The notes below the pieces were generated by a model. The model searched no databases and was not told the origin of the DNA. It was given only the letters and a program-made list of their open reading frames with translations. The translations under genes and the position numbers were made by a program. A stretch of DNA of 64,000 nt from Pterois miles (lineage: Eukaryota > Chordata > Actinopteri > Perciformes > Scorpaenidae): NCBI GenBank assembly GCA_947000775.1, contig CAMQGK010000040.1, positions 144,501-208,500 of the forward strand, read 5' to 3'. Below, piece after piece: positions 45,050 to 58,004 of the stretch; positions within the stretch are counted from its first letter, which is position 1, and each line of letters begins with the position of its first letter.

Positions 45050-45710
45050 TTTACTCATTTATACCCATAAAATACTTCATAATAGTAATACTAACAAGAA
45101 TATACAATCCAAAATATATGTTGTAACAAATATTAAAAATAACATAACTAAATAAACACATAGATAACAGTAAAACATTTAAAAAAATACAAATTAAAAC
45201 TATAAAAAATAAAAGGTAACAAGAGTATAAACTAAATATATCACTAAAATATAAATAATGTAAATAAATACATAGATAATAGTAAAAAATATAAAGAATT
45301 AAAATCAGGTATAGAAAATGAAAAATGACAGTAACAAATACTAACAAGAGTATAAAATAAATATATATCCATAACAAATATTAGTAATAACATAAATACA
45401 TAAATAGTAGTAAACCATATTATAAAGAATGAAAATGAAAAGTAAATAAAATAAAAAATAATAGTAAGAAATAATAACAGGAGTAGAAAAAAATAAATAA
45501 ATATAGAACCATAACAAATATGAATAATAATATAAATAAATAAATACATAATTAATAGTAATAAATACTAACAAGAACATAAATTGAATAAATATATAAT
45601 AGTGACAAATATTAAAGATAATATAAATACATAAATAACGCTAAAACACGGAAAAAGAATAAAAATAAATACGTAAATAAATAAATACATTAAACTATAT
45701 GCATATTGTT
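45050..45710. repeat. AT-rich degenerate repeats, unit C
   Basis: Counterpart of the A and B AT-rich blocks with small length changes in A-runs. Confidence 0.75.
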
Positions 45711-45747
45711 GACATGTATATATTGTTTTTCTGGGTCGTGTAATACT

Positions 45748-45948
45748 GAATCCGGCCAGCAGGTGTCTCAATCTCAGCACTAGGGGGCGGCTGTCCGTCC
45801 ACGTTCACGATTCCTGGTCGAGTTTCACAGAAGAAGAAGAGCAACAGCACAGTGTGTAGCCCAGAGCAGGGAGGCTAGCATTAAAAACATTAGTTTGGAC
45901 TACATTCAAGGTGAGGTTTGATAGTGTAATTAACTTTGAATTTTAGAG
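45748..45948 (+). other. Possible non-coding first exon, unit C
   Basis: Same patch ending CATTCAAG|GTGAGG as in A and B. Confidence 0.3.
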
Positions 45949-46578
45949 GTTGCAAAACGGCATCAGCTGCCACCACCTTTGTTACCCGGTGTGGTCCGGT
46001 GTCAGAGGCCAGAATAGATCACCACAAACACAGGAATAGAGTACATGCAATATAACTTTATTAAAGAGATTAATTCATTAAAAATGTTGACTTTACAGGA
46101 CAGGATGACTAGACGTGGGCCAACCTCAGGGGCCTAGGCACCCCCCCGACATCCCAAGTACACCCCTGCATGCACCTGGTACCCTATGGTTGACTGCTCT
46201 GCAAATAAGTCACTGCAACCCTGATAAAACACACTGCAACTATCACACAGTCCACCCTAATAAAATATACTGCAAATGCTACACAGCACACCTCGGTAAA
46301 ACACACAACCAATAATCCACAGCACTCTAAGGGAACAGGAAATCTGTACCAATACACTGCAACCAAAACGTGAGCGCTCTAGCATATGGACCGGCGCACC
46401 CCACAACTATCACTAGGGGGAGGCAGAGGGCTGCTGCAGCCACCAACAAGTCTCCCCTACAGTCCCTGCCTGGAGTCAATTACCTAAAAGCTCATTTGCA
46501 ACAGCTAATTAAGTTTGCAAGGTAAAGAAACATTTAGCAAAACAGACAGACATTTAAGGTGAAAATGTTCAAGACTTA
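45949..46578. other. Unidentified insertion-like segment, unit C
   Basis: Counterpart of 7841-8470. The element remains unnamed. Confidence 0.4.
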
Positions 46579-46606
46579 TCTCGCCCCCCCGGCGACGAGT
46601 ACTATG

Positions 46607-47302
46607 AGTCATTTTCCTTAGTAGAAAACAGTTGACTGTGACGTTAGCGTTAGCCTAGCATGCTAACCTGTTGGTTAACCCAAGTACATGCGGATTATTT
46701 CTTCTTTAGTTTGGAATGTATAATGTCTTTCTGAGAGAGAGAGAGGAGTTATTATATTAAAAACATTAGTTTGAACTATATTCAAGGTGAGATCTGATAT
46801 TAGAAAGACGCAGTCTTGTTACCAAAGGCTGTTGAATGTGAGGTATTAGCATTAGCCTTGCAAGCTAACATGTTGGGTACAACATGTGTATTTCTGTTTG
46901 GAATACATTTTGTTTTTCTGAGAACATCAAGAAAAGAGTGTAACCCATCGTGTTTAACTAAAGACACTCATTTGAACTTTATTCAAGGAGAGATTTGATA
47001 TTAGAGACACATATTGTTGTCTGGCAGGAGCTAGAGATAAACTTGGAGTCATTTAGGAGAAAACTATTGAATTGTGAGCTTATTAGCATTAGCCTAGGAA
47101 ACTAACCTGTTGGCTAACCTGTGCACAAGCAGTTTATTCATTAATTTATAATAATTAAATAAGACTGGAATATATAATGTTTTCTGAGGAGAAGAACGTC
47201 AAGAGAAGAGTGTTTAACCCCTTAAATAGAGTTAATACATTTATTTCAACTGTATTAAAAGTGATATTTGATAGTAGAAACACAGATTGGTTAGAGATAA
47301 AC
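46607..47302. repeat. ~240-bp diverged tandem repeat, unit C (uncollapsed)
   Basis: Two neighbouring copies are present. The upstream one carries GAATGTGAGGTATTAGC and CCTTGCAAGCTAAC (near 46835-46868), the downstream one GAATTGTGAGCTTATTAGC and CCTAGGAAACTAAC (near 47070-47105). The ~238 bp between matching points is absent from A and B. Confidence 0.75.
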
Positions 47303-47326
47303 TGTCTACATGAAGGGGGGCAGGCA

Positions 47327-48342
47327 GACAGAGCAGGAGGCTAGGTTTGATTTAGCTGCAGAAATAACACATGATGCTGGATATGAGAGGGGAGGCTCCA
47401 GCTTTGAGGTACAGGAGGGAGCGCTTGATTTGGGATGCAGCACATGCCAGCTGAGAGGAGCGGGTCTACATGGAGAAGGAGATTGCCTGATTTCATTGCA
47501 GAGAAAAACACAAGATGCTTGTGCACGAGAAGCTCCAACTCCTGAGGTAATGAAGGGAGCGCTTGATTTGTGGTGCATCACATAGCAGTTAAGGGGAGAG
47601 GGTCTGGGTAGAGGTGGCAGACAGAGTAAGAGAAAAGAGGAGCGGTTTGCACCACCTGCAAGTTGAAGGGAGCGAGTGTAGAAGTGGACAACGGAGGGGT
47701 TGGTTCAATTTTGTAGCAGGTCCACTGTGTGCTGCAGCATCAGGCTTTATGTGCATGTAAAGGGGGACGCTCCAGGTCCTGAGGTAATGAAGGGAGTGCT
47801 TGGTTTGAGATGCAGTGCATGCCAGCTGAAGGAGAGGGTCAATATGCAGGAGGGAACTGTAGAAGAGGAAGGGTTGGAAAAGGGAACTCTAGTTCTGAGG
47901 TAATGAAGGCAGAGTTTGATGTTATTATTCAGAGGAGCGCTTGGTTTTGGCGCACCCACACGGCAGCTGAAAAGTCAAGAAGGATGTGAAGGCTGGAGAC
48001 TCTGGAGGTCAAGGGAGCGCTTGATTTGCAGTGCATTACAAGCATAGATGAGGCAGCATGGAGAGGCGAGGTTGGTTTGACTTTTGTTGCAGAAATGGAT
48101 AAATGGTGCTGTGCCTGTGATGAGATGCTCCATGTCATGAGGTAATGAAGGGAGCGCTTGTTTTGTGCTGGCCTTACATGTCGGGTAGATGGAGAGGGGG
48201 CAGAGAGGTGGGGTTGGTTTTATTTGTTTTTTTCCCAGTTACACTTTGAGAAAAGAAAAAAAGATGCTGCAGGTGTGAAGAGGAGGTTCTGGGTCACGAG
48301 GTAATCAAGGGGAGCGCTTGGTTTGTGGTGCACTGCAAGTCA
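47327..48342. repeat. Seven-fold degenerate repeat with splice-like cores, unit C
   Basis: Same seven cores and spacing as unit A. Confidence 0.7.
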
Positions 48343-48353
48343 GGGTTGTCTAA

Positions 48354-48375
48354 GTTAACACGATAATGTGTTAAC
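48354..48375. repeat. 8-bp inverted repeat, unit C
   Basis: GTTAACAC, GATAAT, GTGTTAAC, unchanged. Confidence 0.8.
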
Positions 48376-48416
48376 ACAAACTTGTTCTGACGGCACTCAT
48401 TTCTTTAGAACAGAAT

Positions 48417-49317
48417 AGAACAGAATAGACTAGAATAGACCTTTATTAATCCCACAGTGGGGAAAGTTGGTCGTTACAGCAGCACATTTACAAAGAAACA
48501 CTGAAGAAGAGTGTGACGCTGAGGGGATGAAGACCTCTGGAAGCGCTCAGTCTTCCACTGTGGGAGCTGCAGCCTGCTGCTAAAAGAGCTGCTCAGAGCA
48601 TCATGGAGGGGTGGGACATGTAGTCCATGAACATCCTCCTCAGTGAGGTCCAGAGGCTGGTCCAGGACAGAGCTGGCTCTCCTAACCAGCTTGTTGAGTC
48701 TCTTCCTGTCCCGCTCGGTGTTACTACACCCCCAGCAGACCACCATAAAACACTGCAGATGCCACTACAGGGTCATAAATGGTTTTTAACAGAGTCCTGC
48801 ACACTCTGAAAGACCTCAGTCTCCTCAACAGATGGAGGTGACTTTGCCCCTTCTTATGCGTTAGTGTTCCTGGACCAGTCCAGTTTATTATTGAGGTGAA
48901 CACCCAGGTACTTATACTCCTCTACAATCTCAATGCCCAACTCTGGATGTTCACTGGTGGAGTCTGTGTGGGCTCCCTGTGGAAGTCGATCACCATCTCC
49001 TTTGTCTTGGTGGTGTTGATGTGAAGCTTGTTGGCTTCACACCAGGTGACAAAGTCCTTGATGACCTCCCTGTAATTCAGGTCGTTCCCCTCAGATACGT
49101 AGCCTACGATGGCTGTATCGTCAGAGGACTTGTGATCGTGGCAGTAGTCCGAGTTGTGTTTAAGTCCGAGGTGTAGGGGGGAAAAGTAAAGGGGATGGAA
49201 GTGTTCCCTGAGGGACACAGTCATGAAGCCTCACATACTGCGGTCTGTCGGTGAGCTAGTTGATGGTCCGTGCAGCCAGCTGACAGTCCACACCAGCTCC
49301 TCCCAGCTTCAGCTTTG
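48417..49317 (-). mobile_element. LINE fragment (RT and 3' end), unit C
   Basis: Counterpart of 10075-10975, sharing the undeleted AATCCCACAGTGG with A. Confidence 0.85.
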
Positions 49318-49381
49318 CTTTGAACGCATTAACACAGTCGATACTTTGAAGGCTGTAGCGGCTCAGTTTTATAGCTGGAGC

Positions 49382-50386
49382 TCCAAACTGACACTAAATG
49401 TTGTCGGGGAAAAACTGTCATGTCCATCTTCAAAGGGGTCCGTTGACCTCTGACCTCCAGATGTGTGGATGTAAATGGGTTCTCTGGGTCCCCACCAGTC
49501 TCCCCTTTACAGACATGCCCACTTTCTGATAGTCCCAGTCAGTCTGGATCAAGTCCTAGTCAAGTCAGCACTCTGACACACTGACAGCTGTTGTTGCCTG
49601 TTGGGCTGCAGTTTGCCATGTTGTGATTGGAGCAGATTGTTGATGCTAAAGTCAGAACCTGGGAGGGTTTCTGGACAATATCTGCCATTGATTAGTGTTG
49701 TTATTGATTTACTATAATAAATATATACATACGTTTACATAAAGCAGCATATTAGTCCACTAACATGTTGATCAAAGGATTAAATACTGGACTGATCTCC
49801 TTTAAGGTTCATTATGAACAGATGAAAAATGTGAGATTAATTTGCGATTAACTATTTTAATGGATTGACAGCTCTGATGAAAATACTTCTGAGCAATCAA
49901 TGATCAGCTCCATGATACTTTCCCCACTTATCTCAAACGCTATTGGTCCAAAAGACATCAGTGTCTAAAGGGCGTTGTCCAGGGAGCCGAACACCGTTAG
50001 TCTCCGTTAGACTCCACACAATCTGTTTGCTAGAAACACAGGTGTTGCAATGCTACAAGGTCAAATACTGCATTGTTTTCAGCAGCAGATAAGAGAGGTG
50101 GCGACTCCATTGCCTGCAATAAACCCGGACTGGGACTATCAGAAAGTGGGCATGTCTTTAAAGGGGGGACTGGTGAGACCCAGAGAACCATTTACATCCA
50201 CACATCTGGAGGTCAGAGGTCAACGGACCCCTTTGAACATGGACGTGACAGTTTTTCCTCACCAATATTAAGCTGTCAGATAAATGTAGTGGAGTAGAAG
50301 CCGAAAGTAGCAGAACATGAAGTACCTTCAATGAGTACTTAAATACAGTACTTGAGTAAATGTACTTAGTTACTTTCCACCTCTGT
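49382..50386. mobile_element. Inverted pair of teleost-type repeats, unit C
   Basis: Counterpart of 11040-12044 with the same inverted arms. Confidence 0.65.
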
Positions 50387-50607
50387 CCGTGAGTCTCTCA
50401 AACAGGAAGAAAACATCTTGTTTTAGGGACAAAGACATCCTGAGTTTCGTGTCTGTAGCTTTGAAATCTGATCTCCTGCTGATCAGGTGAGGAAACACCT
50501 GTCTGCTCATGTTGATCGGTGGCTTATTGATCAGTGCAGCATTCAGAGTGATCGGTGCTCTGCTGCTGATCAATAAACCTCACGTCGGGTCTGTTTGTTT
50601 CACTCAC

Positions 50608-50687
50608 CTGGACCACCGACGGAGTCGTGCAGGAACAAGCTGAACGCAGCGTCTTCAGGCATTTCTCATGACACATGAAGTTACACA
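50608..50687 (-). pseudogene. dgkq-like: Isolated DGK-theta-like C1-domain exon, unit C
   Basis: Same 80-nt exon with intact splice sites as in A and B. Confidence 0.6.
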
Positions 50688-51410
50688 CTGCAGGAGGAGA
50701 CAGAGAGGAAGGTCAGAGGCCGCTGAGCAAGGCACCAACACCGTCAGGTAGGAGGTTGGATTCCCTACACATCTACCATGCTACACACCTGAAGGCTACT
50801 GAAGGACTTTAACGCCAACCAAACAACAGATCTCATGTTTCATGTTCCCGTCATGAGGACCTGCTGCTTATCTGACGGCAACATTCACCTCTTCTTTACC
50901 CACAAGCCTTTGCAGTCTGAGTTGGTTTCAATGACGTAATCATCACTTTGACTACAATCAACCTCTCACCCAAATCAAACTGGATCAACGGTCGGTGAAT
51001 AAATTCAGGAGGTTCTTTTCAATCAGTTTGCACTTTGTATTAAAACATCATTTTGTAATTTGTTGGAGAAATTTTGGACAAAAGAGGCGATTATTTGTAA
51101 GTGCTCGAAGTTAAATATGAAGACGATGCAGTAAAATCTACACTATGACTCCAACGACAAAACAATCACAGGGAAATTAAATGTAAGCAACAAACGAAGA
51201 AGACATTAGCTTATGTGAAAAAGAGGTTATGTGATTTGACTTTAACCAGGAAAAAGCGTCAGTGAGATTAAAATGTATTTTAAAGGGACTGAGAGCATAA
51301 AAACATAAAAACATGTAGAGCTTCAGACAACTGGAGGTCAGATAAACATGAGACAATCAACATGTTGTTATAGCAACAAAGATTTCTTCATCTGTCACTG
51401 ACAGAAACAC
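50688..51410. other. Gene-free spacer, unit C
   Basis: Counterpart of 12346-13068. Nothing supported. Confidence 0.5.
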
Positions 51411-54368
51411 ATATAATAATAATAATGATGTGTTATTATAGATTAAACTAGCAGCGGTATATAATAATAATGATGTATTATTATAGATTAAACTAGCAGC
51501 GGTATATAATAATAATGATGTATTATTATAGATTAAACCAGCAGCGGTATATAATAATAATGATGTATTATTATAGATTAAACCAGCAGCGGTATATAAT
51601 AATAATGATGTATTATTATAGATTAAACCAGCAGCGGTATATAATAATAATGATGTATTATTACAGATTAAACTAGCAGCGGTATATAATAATAATGATG
51701 TATTATTATAGATTAAACTAGCAGCGGTATATAATAATAATGATGTATTATTATAGATTAAACTAGCAGCAGTATATAATAATAATGATGTATTATTATA
51801 GATTAAACCAGCAGCGGTATATAATAATAATGATGTATTATTATAGATTAAACTAGCAGCGGTATATAATAATAATAATGATGTATTATTATAGATTAAA
51901 CTAGCAGCGGTATACAGTAATAATGATGTGTTATTATAGATTAAACTAGCAGCGGTATATAATAATAATGATGTATTATTATAGATTAAACTAGCAGCGG
52001 TATATAATAATAATGATGGATTATTATAGATTAAACTAGCAGCGGTATATAATAATAATGATGTATTATTATAGATTAAACTAGCAGCGGTATATAATAA
52101 TAATGATGTATTATTATAGATTAAACTAGCAGCGGTATATAATAATAATGATGTATTATTATAGATTAAACCAGCAGCGGTATATAATAATAATGATGTA
52201 TTATTATAGATTAAACTAGCAGCGGTATATAATAATAATGATGTATTATTATACATTAAACTAGTAGCAGTATATAATAATAATGATGTATTATTATAGA
52301 TTAAACTAGCAGCGGTATATAATAATAATGATATATTATTATAGATTAAACTAGCAGCGGTATATAATAATAATGATGTATTATTATAGATTAAACCAGC
52401 AGCGGTATATAATAATAATGATGTATTATTATAGATTAAACTAGCAGCGGTATATAATAATAATGATGGATTATTATAGATTAAACTAGCAGCGGTATAT
52501 AATAATAATGATGTATTATTATAGATTAAACCAGCAGCGGTATATAATAATAATGATGTATTATTATAGATTAAACTAGCAGCGGTATATAATAATAATG
52601 ATGTATTATTATAGATTAAACTAGCAGCGGTATATAATAATAATGATGTATTATTATAGATTAAACTAGCAGCGGTATATAATAATAATGATGTATTATT
52701 ATAGATTAAACTAGCAGCGGTATATAATAATAATGATGTATTATTATAGATTAAACTAGTAGCGGTATATAATAATAATGATGTATTATTATAGATTAAA
52801 CTAGCAGCGGTATATAATAATAATGATGTATTATTATAGATTAAACTAGCAGCGGTATATAATAATAATGATGTATTATTATAGATTAAACTAGCAGCGG
52901 TATATAATAATAATGATGTATTATTATAGATTAAACTAGCAGCGGTATATAATAATAATGATGTATTATTATAGATTAAACTAGCAGCGGTATATAATAA
53001 TAATGATGTATTATTATAGATTAAACTAGTAGCAGTATATAATAATAATGATGTGTTATTATAGATTAAACTAGTAGCAGTATATAATAATAATGATGTG
53101 TTATTATAGATTAAACTAGCAGCTGTATATAATAATAATGATGTATTATTATAGATTAAACTAGTAGCAGTATATAATAATAATGATGTATTATTATAGA
53201 TTAAACTAGCAGCGGTATATAATAATAATGATGTATTATTATAGATTAAACTAGCAGCGGTATATAATAATAATGATGTATTATTATAGATTAAACTAGC
53301 AGCGGTATATAATAATAATGATGTATTATTATAGATTAAACTAGCAGCGGTATATAATAATAATGATGTATTATTATAGATTAAACTAGCAGCGGTATAT
53401 AATAATAATGATGTATTATTATAGATTAAACTAGTAGCAGTATATAATAATAATGATGTGTTATTATAGATTAAACTAGTAGCAGTATATAATAATAATG
53501 ATGTGTTATTATAGATTAAACTAGCAGCTTTATATAATAATAATGATGTATTATTATAGATTAAACTAGCAGCGGTATATAATAATAATGATGTATTATT
53601 ATAGATTAAACTAGCAGCGGTATATAATAATAATGATGTATTATTACAGATTAAACTAGCAGCGGTATATAATAATAATGATGTATTATTATAGATTAAA
53701 CTAGCAGCGGTATATAATAATAATGATGGATTATTATAGATTAAACTAGCAGCGGTATATAATAATAATGATGGATTATTATAGATTAAACTAGCAGCGG
53801 TATATAATAATAATGATGTATTATTACAGATTAAACTAGCAGCGGTATATAATAATAATGATGTATTATTATAGATTAAACTAGCAGCGGTATATAATAA
53901 TAATGATGGATTATTATAGATTAAACTAGCAGCGGTATATAATAATAATGATGGATTATTATAGATTAAACTAGCAGCGGTATATAATAATAATGATGTA
54001 TTATTATAGATTAAACTAGCAGCGGTATATAATAATAATGATGGATTATTATAGATTAAACTAGCAGCGGTATATAATAATAATGATGTATTATTATAGA
54101 TTAAACTAGCAGCGGTATATAATAATAATGATGTATTATTATAGATTAAACTAGCAGCGGTATATAATAATAATGATATATTATTATAGATTAAACTAGC
54201 AGCGGTATATAATAATAATGATGTATTATTATAGATTAAACTAGCAGCGGTATATAATAATAATGATGTATTATTATAGATTAAACTAGCAGCAGTATAT
54301 AATAATAATGATGTATTATTATAGATTAAATTAGTAGCAGTATATAATAATAATGATGTATTATTACA
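51411..54368. repeat. 45-bp hairpin satellite, unit C (~66 copies)
   Basis: The longest array. Because 45 is a multiple of 3 and the unit has no minus-strand stop, a single 1008-codon minus frame (15-residue unit SLLLYTAASLIYNNT) spans 51357-54383. Repeated multi-unit blocks with the same variants (AGTAGCAG, GATGTG) indicate higher-order amplification. Confidence 0.95.
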
Positions 54369-54800
54369 GTTGCTTACAGTCACAACTTCATTTCCAGAAC
54401 CAGCTATTTTAGAGCTGCTTTGTTGTTGTTAAGATAAGATGAACCTTTATTAATCTCCAGAGGGAAATTGTTGTTGTTGTTATTGTTGTTGTTGTTGTTG
54501 TTGTTCAATGCTCAAAGTGTCATTTTTAAGTTTGACCACATGATGACAAGTTTAGTGCTCACACACACCAAGTCCATTAATGTATTATAATTAAAGCATT
54601 GTATGATCATTATGTTATAACGGTTAGAAAAGGCAACTTTTTCCATTGTTGCTCCAATGTGGTGATTTACTGTCAATTTAAATTGAATATTTTTAAAACA
54701 AAATACCTGAAAACTCCGAAATATGATGCTGTATCTCTCCCACTGAAGTACAAGAGACATAAACATCTTGATTATTTATAATATACATTAAATATTACAG
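54369..54800. other. Spacer with LINE-tail scrap, unit C
   Basis: Matches 14539-14960 of A: GATAAGATGAACCTTTATTA near 54432 and a (GTT)n run. It ends with TTAAATATTACAG at 54788-54800, the left target-site copy of the SINE. Confidence 0.6.
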
Positions 54801-55140
54801 GGGCTGCACGGTGGTGTAGTGGTTAGCGCTGTCGCCTCAAAAGAAAGGGGGGGGTGGGTTGATTTCCACTTGGGGGTTTTTTTTGGGGGGTTTTTATTTT
54901 TTCCCCGGGGAAGGGGGGTTTTCTTCGGGTACTCCCTCTTCCCCCCCCAAAAAAAAAAAAATAAAATTAATTAATTATTTTAATTAAAATTGGGGGGGGG
55001 GGGGGGGGGGGGGGGTGTGTTTTTTTTTTCTTTGGCGGGGGGGGGGGGGGGCGGGTGGGGGGGGACCCCCCCCCCCCCACCAGGGGGGGTGGGGCCCGCC
55101 CCCCCCCCCCCAAAAGGGAAAGGGGGAGGAGGAAGAAAAA
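54801..55140 (+). mobile_element. SINE with tRNA-like head, body garbled, unit C
   Basis: Starts GGGGCTGCACGGTGGTGTAG then TGGTTAGCGCTGTCGCCTCA, a tRNA-derived SINE head with a box-A-like stretch. Fragments such as GGGTTTTC and CGGGTACTCC match the SINE body of unit B, but from about 54841 the sequence collapses into long G, T, C and A runs in the expected order. The right flank TTAAATATTCACAG (55141-55154) pairs with 54788-54800 as a target-site duplication. Confidence 0.72.
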
Positions 55141-55216
55141 TTAAATATTCACAGTCAGATGAAGCACTCTGATGACATCAGAGGTCAGGGTTAATCCAAC
55201 TCAGAGGCTTAAAAAA

Positions 55217-55745
55217 CATCAGCAGCAACATCAGCAACATCAACAGCATCAGCAGCAGCATCAGCAGCAACATCAGCAACATCAGCAGCAACATCAGCAG
55301 CAGCAACATCAGCAGCATCAGCAGCAGCATCAGCAGCAACATCAGCAGCAATATCATCAGCAGCAGCAGCATCAGCAGCAACATCAGCAACATCAGCAGC
55401 AACATCAGCAGCATCAGCAGCAACATCAGCAGCATCAGCAGCAACATCAGCAGAATCAGCAGCAGCAACATCAGCAGCAACATCAGCAGCAGCAGCATCA
55501 GCAGCAACATCAGCAGCAGCATCAGCAGCAACATCAGCAGCATCAGCAGCAGCAACATCAGCAGCATCAGCAGCAGCAACATCAGCAGCATCAGCATCAA
55601 CATCAGCAGCAACATCAGCAGCATCAGCAGCAACATCAGCAGCATCAGCAGCAGCAACATCAGCAGCAGCAACATCAGCAACATCAGCAGCAGCATCAGC
55701 AGCAACATCAGCAGCATCAGCAGCAACATCAGCAGCATTCAGCAG
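55217..55745. repeat. CAGCAACATCAG-type array, unit C
   Basis: About 530 bp; + frame open as in B (MTSEVRVNPTQRLKK, then His/Gln). Treated as a repeat. Confidence 0.92.
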
Positions 55746-56101
55746 CAAGACAAGATTAGCGAGCTAGCCATGTCATTGCTGCCAAATTATGATCAAGATA
55801 GATAGATCAAGCTAGCAATAAAGCTAATTTAGGCTAACAAGATTCAATGTCAAAAACCAAAGTAAATGTAATGTGACAGTGACTAGCTATAGCTAACCAT
55901 GTCATTGTCCCCAAAATAATTATCAAGATATCACAAAATCTTTATTAGCATAAAGTGAGAATCATGCTAGCATGACGCTAACATTGTTCAAGGAAGTTTC
56001 AACGTCAGAAACAAACTAAATGTAATGTGACAGTGTGTTTAACAACTAGACTAGCTATAGCTAGCTAATGCTATTATAGCAAGATTCAAAATGAACAACA
56101 A
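55746..56101. repeat. Diverged ~130-bp tandem duplication, unit C
   Basis: Same as in A and B. Confidence 0.65.
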
Positions 56102-57200
56102 ACCATGGATGTAGAAGAGGGTCCAGTAGAGTCCAGACCATGGATGTAGAAGAGGGTCCAGTAGAGTCCAGACCATGGATGTAGAAGAGGGTCCAGTAGA
56201 GTCCAGACCATGGATGTAAAAGAGGGTCCAGTAGAGTCCAGACCATGGATGTAGAAGAGGGTCCAGTAGAGTCCAGACCATGGATGTAGAAGAGGGTCCA
56301 GTAGAGTCCAGACCATGGATGTAGAAGAGGGTCCAGCAGAGTCCAGACCATGGATGTAGAGGAGGGTCCAGTAGAGTCCAGACCATGGATGTAGAAGAGG
56401 GTCCAGTAGAGTCCAGACCATGGATGTAGAAGAGGGTCCAGTAGAGTCCAGACCATGGATGTAGAAGAGGGTCCAGTAGAGTCCAGACCATGGATGTAGA
56501 AGAGGGTCCAGTAGAGCCCAGACCATGGATGTAGAAGAGGGTCCAGTAGAGGCCAGACCATGGATGTAGAAGAGGGTCCAGTAGAGTCCAGACCATGGAT
56601 GTAGAAGAGGGTCCAGCAGAGTCCAGATCATGGATGTAGAAGAGGGTCCAGTAGAGTCCAGACCATGGATGTAGAAGAGGGTCCAGCAGAGTCCAGACCA
56701 TGGATGTAGAAGAGGGTCCAGCAGAGTCCAGACCATGGATGTAGAAGAGGGTCCAGCAGAGGCCAGACCATGGATGTAGAAGAGGGTCCAGTAGAGTCCA
56801 GACCATGGATGTAGAAGAGGGTCCAGCAGAGTCCAGATCATGGATGTAGAAGAGGGTCCAGTAGAGTCCAGACCATGGATGTAGAAGAGGGTCCAGCAGA
56901 GTCCAGATCATGGATGTAGAAGAGGGTCCAGCAGAGTCCAGACCATGGATGTAGAAGAGGGTCCAGTAGAGTCCAGACCATGGATGTAGAAGAGGGTCCA
57001 GTAGAGTCCAGATCATGGATGTAGAAGAGGGTCCAGTAGAGTCCAGACCATGGATGTAGAAGAGGGTCCAGTAGAGTCCAGACCATGGATGTAGAAGAGG
57101 GTCCAGTAGAGTCCAGACCATGGATGTAGAAGAGGGTCCAGTAGAGTCCAGACCATGGATGTAGAAGAGGGTCCAGTAGAGTCCAGACCATGGATGTAGG
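56102..57200. repeat. 35-bp satellite, unit C (~31 copies)
   Basis: About twice the length seen in A or B. Private variants GATCATGG and GAGGAGGG occur here. Confidence 0.95.
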
Positions 57201-58004
57201 TGTGGGTCTGATGCTAGTTACGGAGGAAAAGAGCTCTGGATTCAGCTGCTGGTGACTTTACTACTTTTCGGCCGTCAGGATTTAAAGGAGGATCTTGAAG
57301 TGTTCCGCTGATTTCCAGACGTCCCTTTCTACGTCCATGGACTCACATTCAGCGGTGATCTCAGTCCAAAACCCGGCAGCGGTACCGCAGCGCCATGTAG
57401 AGGCTGTTGTCTACAAAGCAGCAGAGTTTCAGGTCTTGGCTTCAGGACTCTTCGCCCACGGTGAGAGGCTGCTGTTGTCCTCGTAGTCCTTGTCTGTGTC
57501 CACTAACGCAGCAGCACTGTCTTTATTCTCATGAGTGGAAGACAACTGGGATTGTCTAAAATGATCCAAATAAACAAACATAGTGGTAGAATTAGGATTA
57601 TTTAGCTCCAATCTCATAATGAATTTATTTGATTTATTTTTTTCAATTTGCCTGAACTTAATATGTAAAAACTATCTGTGGTATTCTGAGTGAATAATAT
57701 ACAACATTAAGGCATATATTTAATGTATAAATCCTATATAGTTTCAGTATTATGGACAGACAATTACATACATATGGGGCCTTCATATAAGATAAGTATA
57801 TACAAACCACAGTGTTCATTACTGACAATAAACAGACTAACACAACTGCACAAGTGTAAAAATAACTACTGCACAGTGACAGGAATAAAATCCCACCTGA
57901 GTACTAGTGATATTACACAGCTGGTGTACAGTATCGAGTAGTTACTGTCAGTGCTGGTGTGTATGTGGTCTACTGGTCTACTGGTGTAAATACACCAGAC
58001 AGGG
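57201..58004. other. Low-copy spacer before minisatellite, unit C
   Basis: Counterpart of 17021-17845 with a ~21-bp deletion after TTTAGCTCCAA. No gene assigned. Confidence 0.45.

Larger units (their letters stand above)
34595..58004 (+). repeat. Macrosatellite unit C
   Basis: Third copy and the longest, about 23.4 kb. It has a third exon module in the gene, a ~3-kb 45-bp satellite, a ~1.1-kb 35-bp satellite and an extra ~240-bp repeat at about 46838-47072. It also holds the only SINE copy with a visible head, in a stretch that looks badly base-called. Confidence 0.93.

Noticed and set aside
51357..54383. 1008-codon minus-strand ORF
   Set aside because: Entirely produced by the 45-bp satellite (period a multiple of 3); the counterpart in unit A is not kept as one frame. 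Annotated as a repeat.
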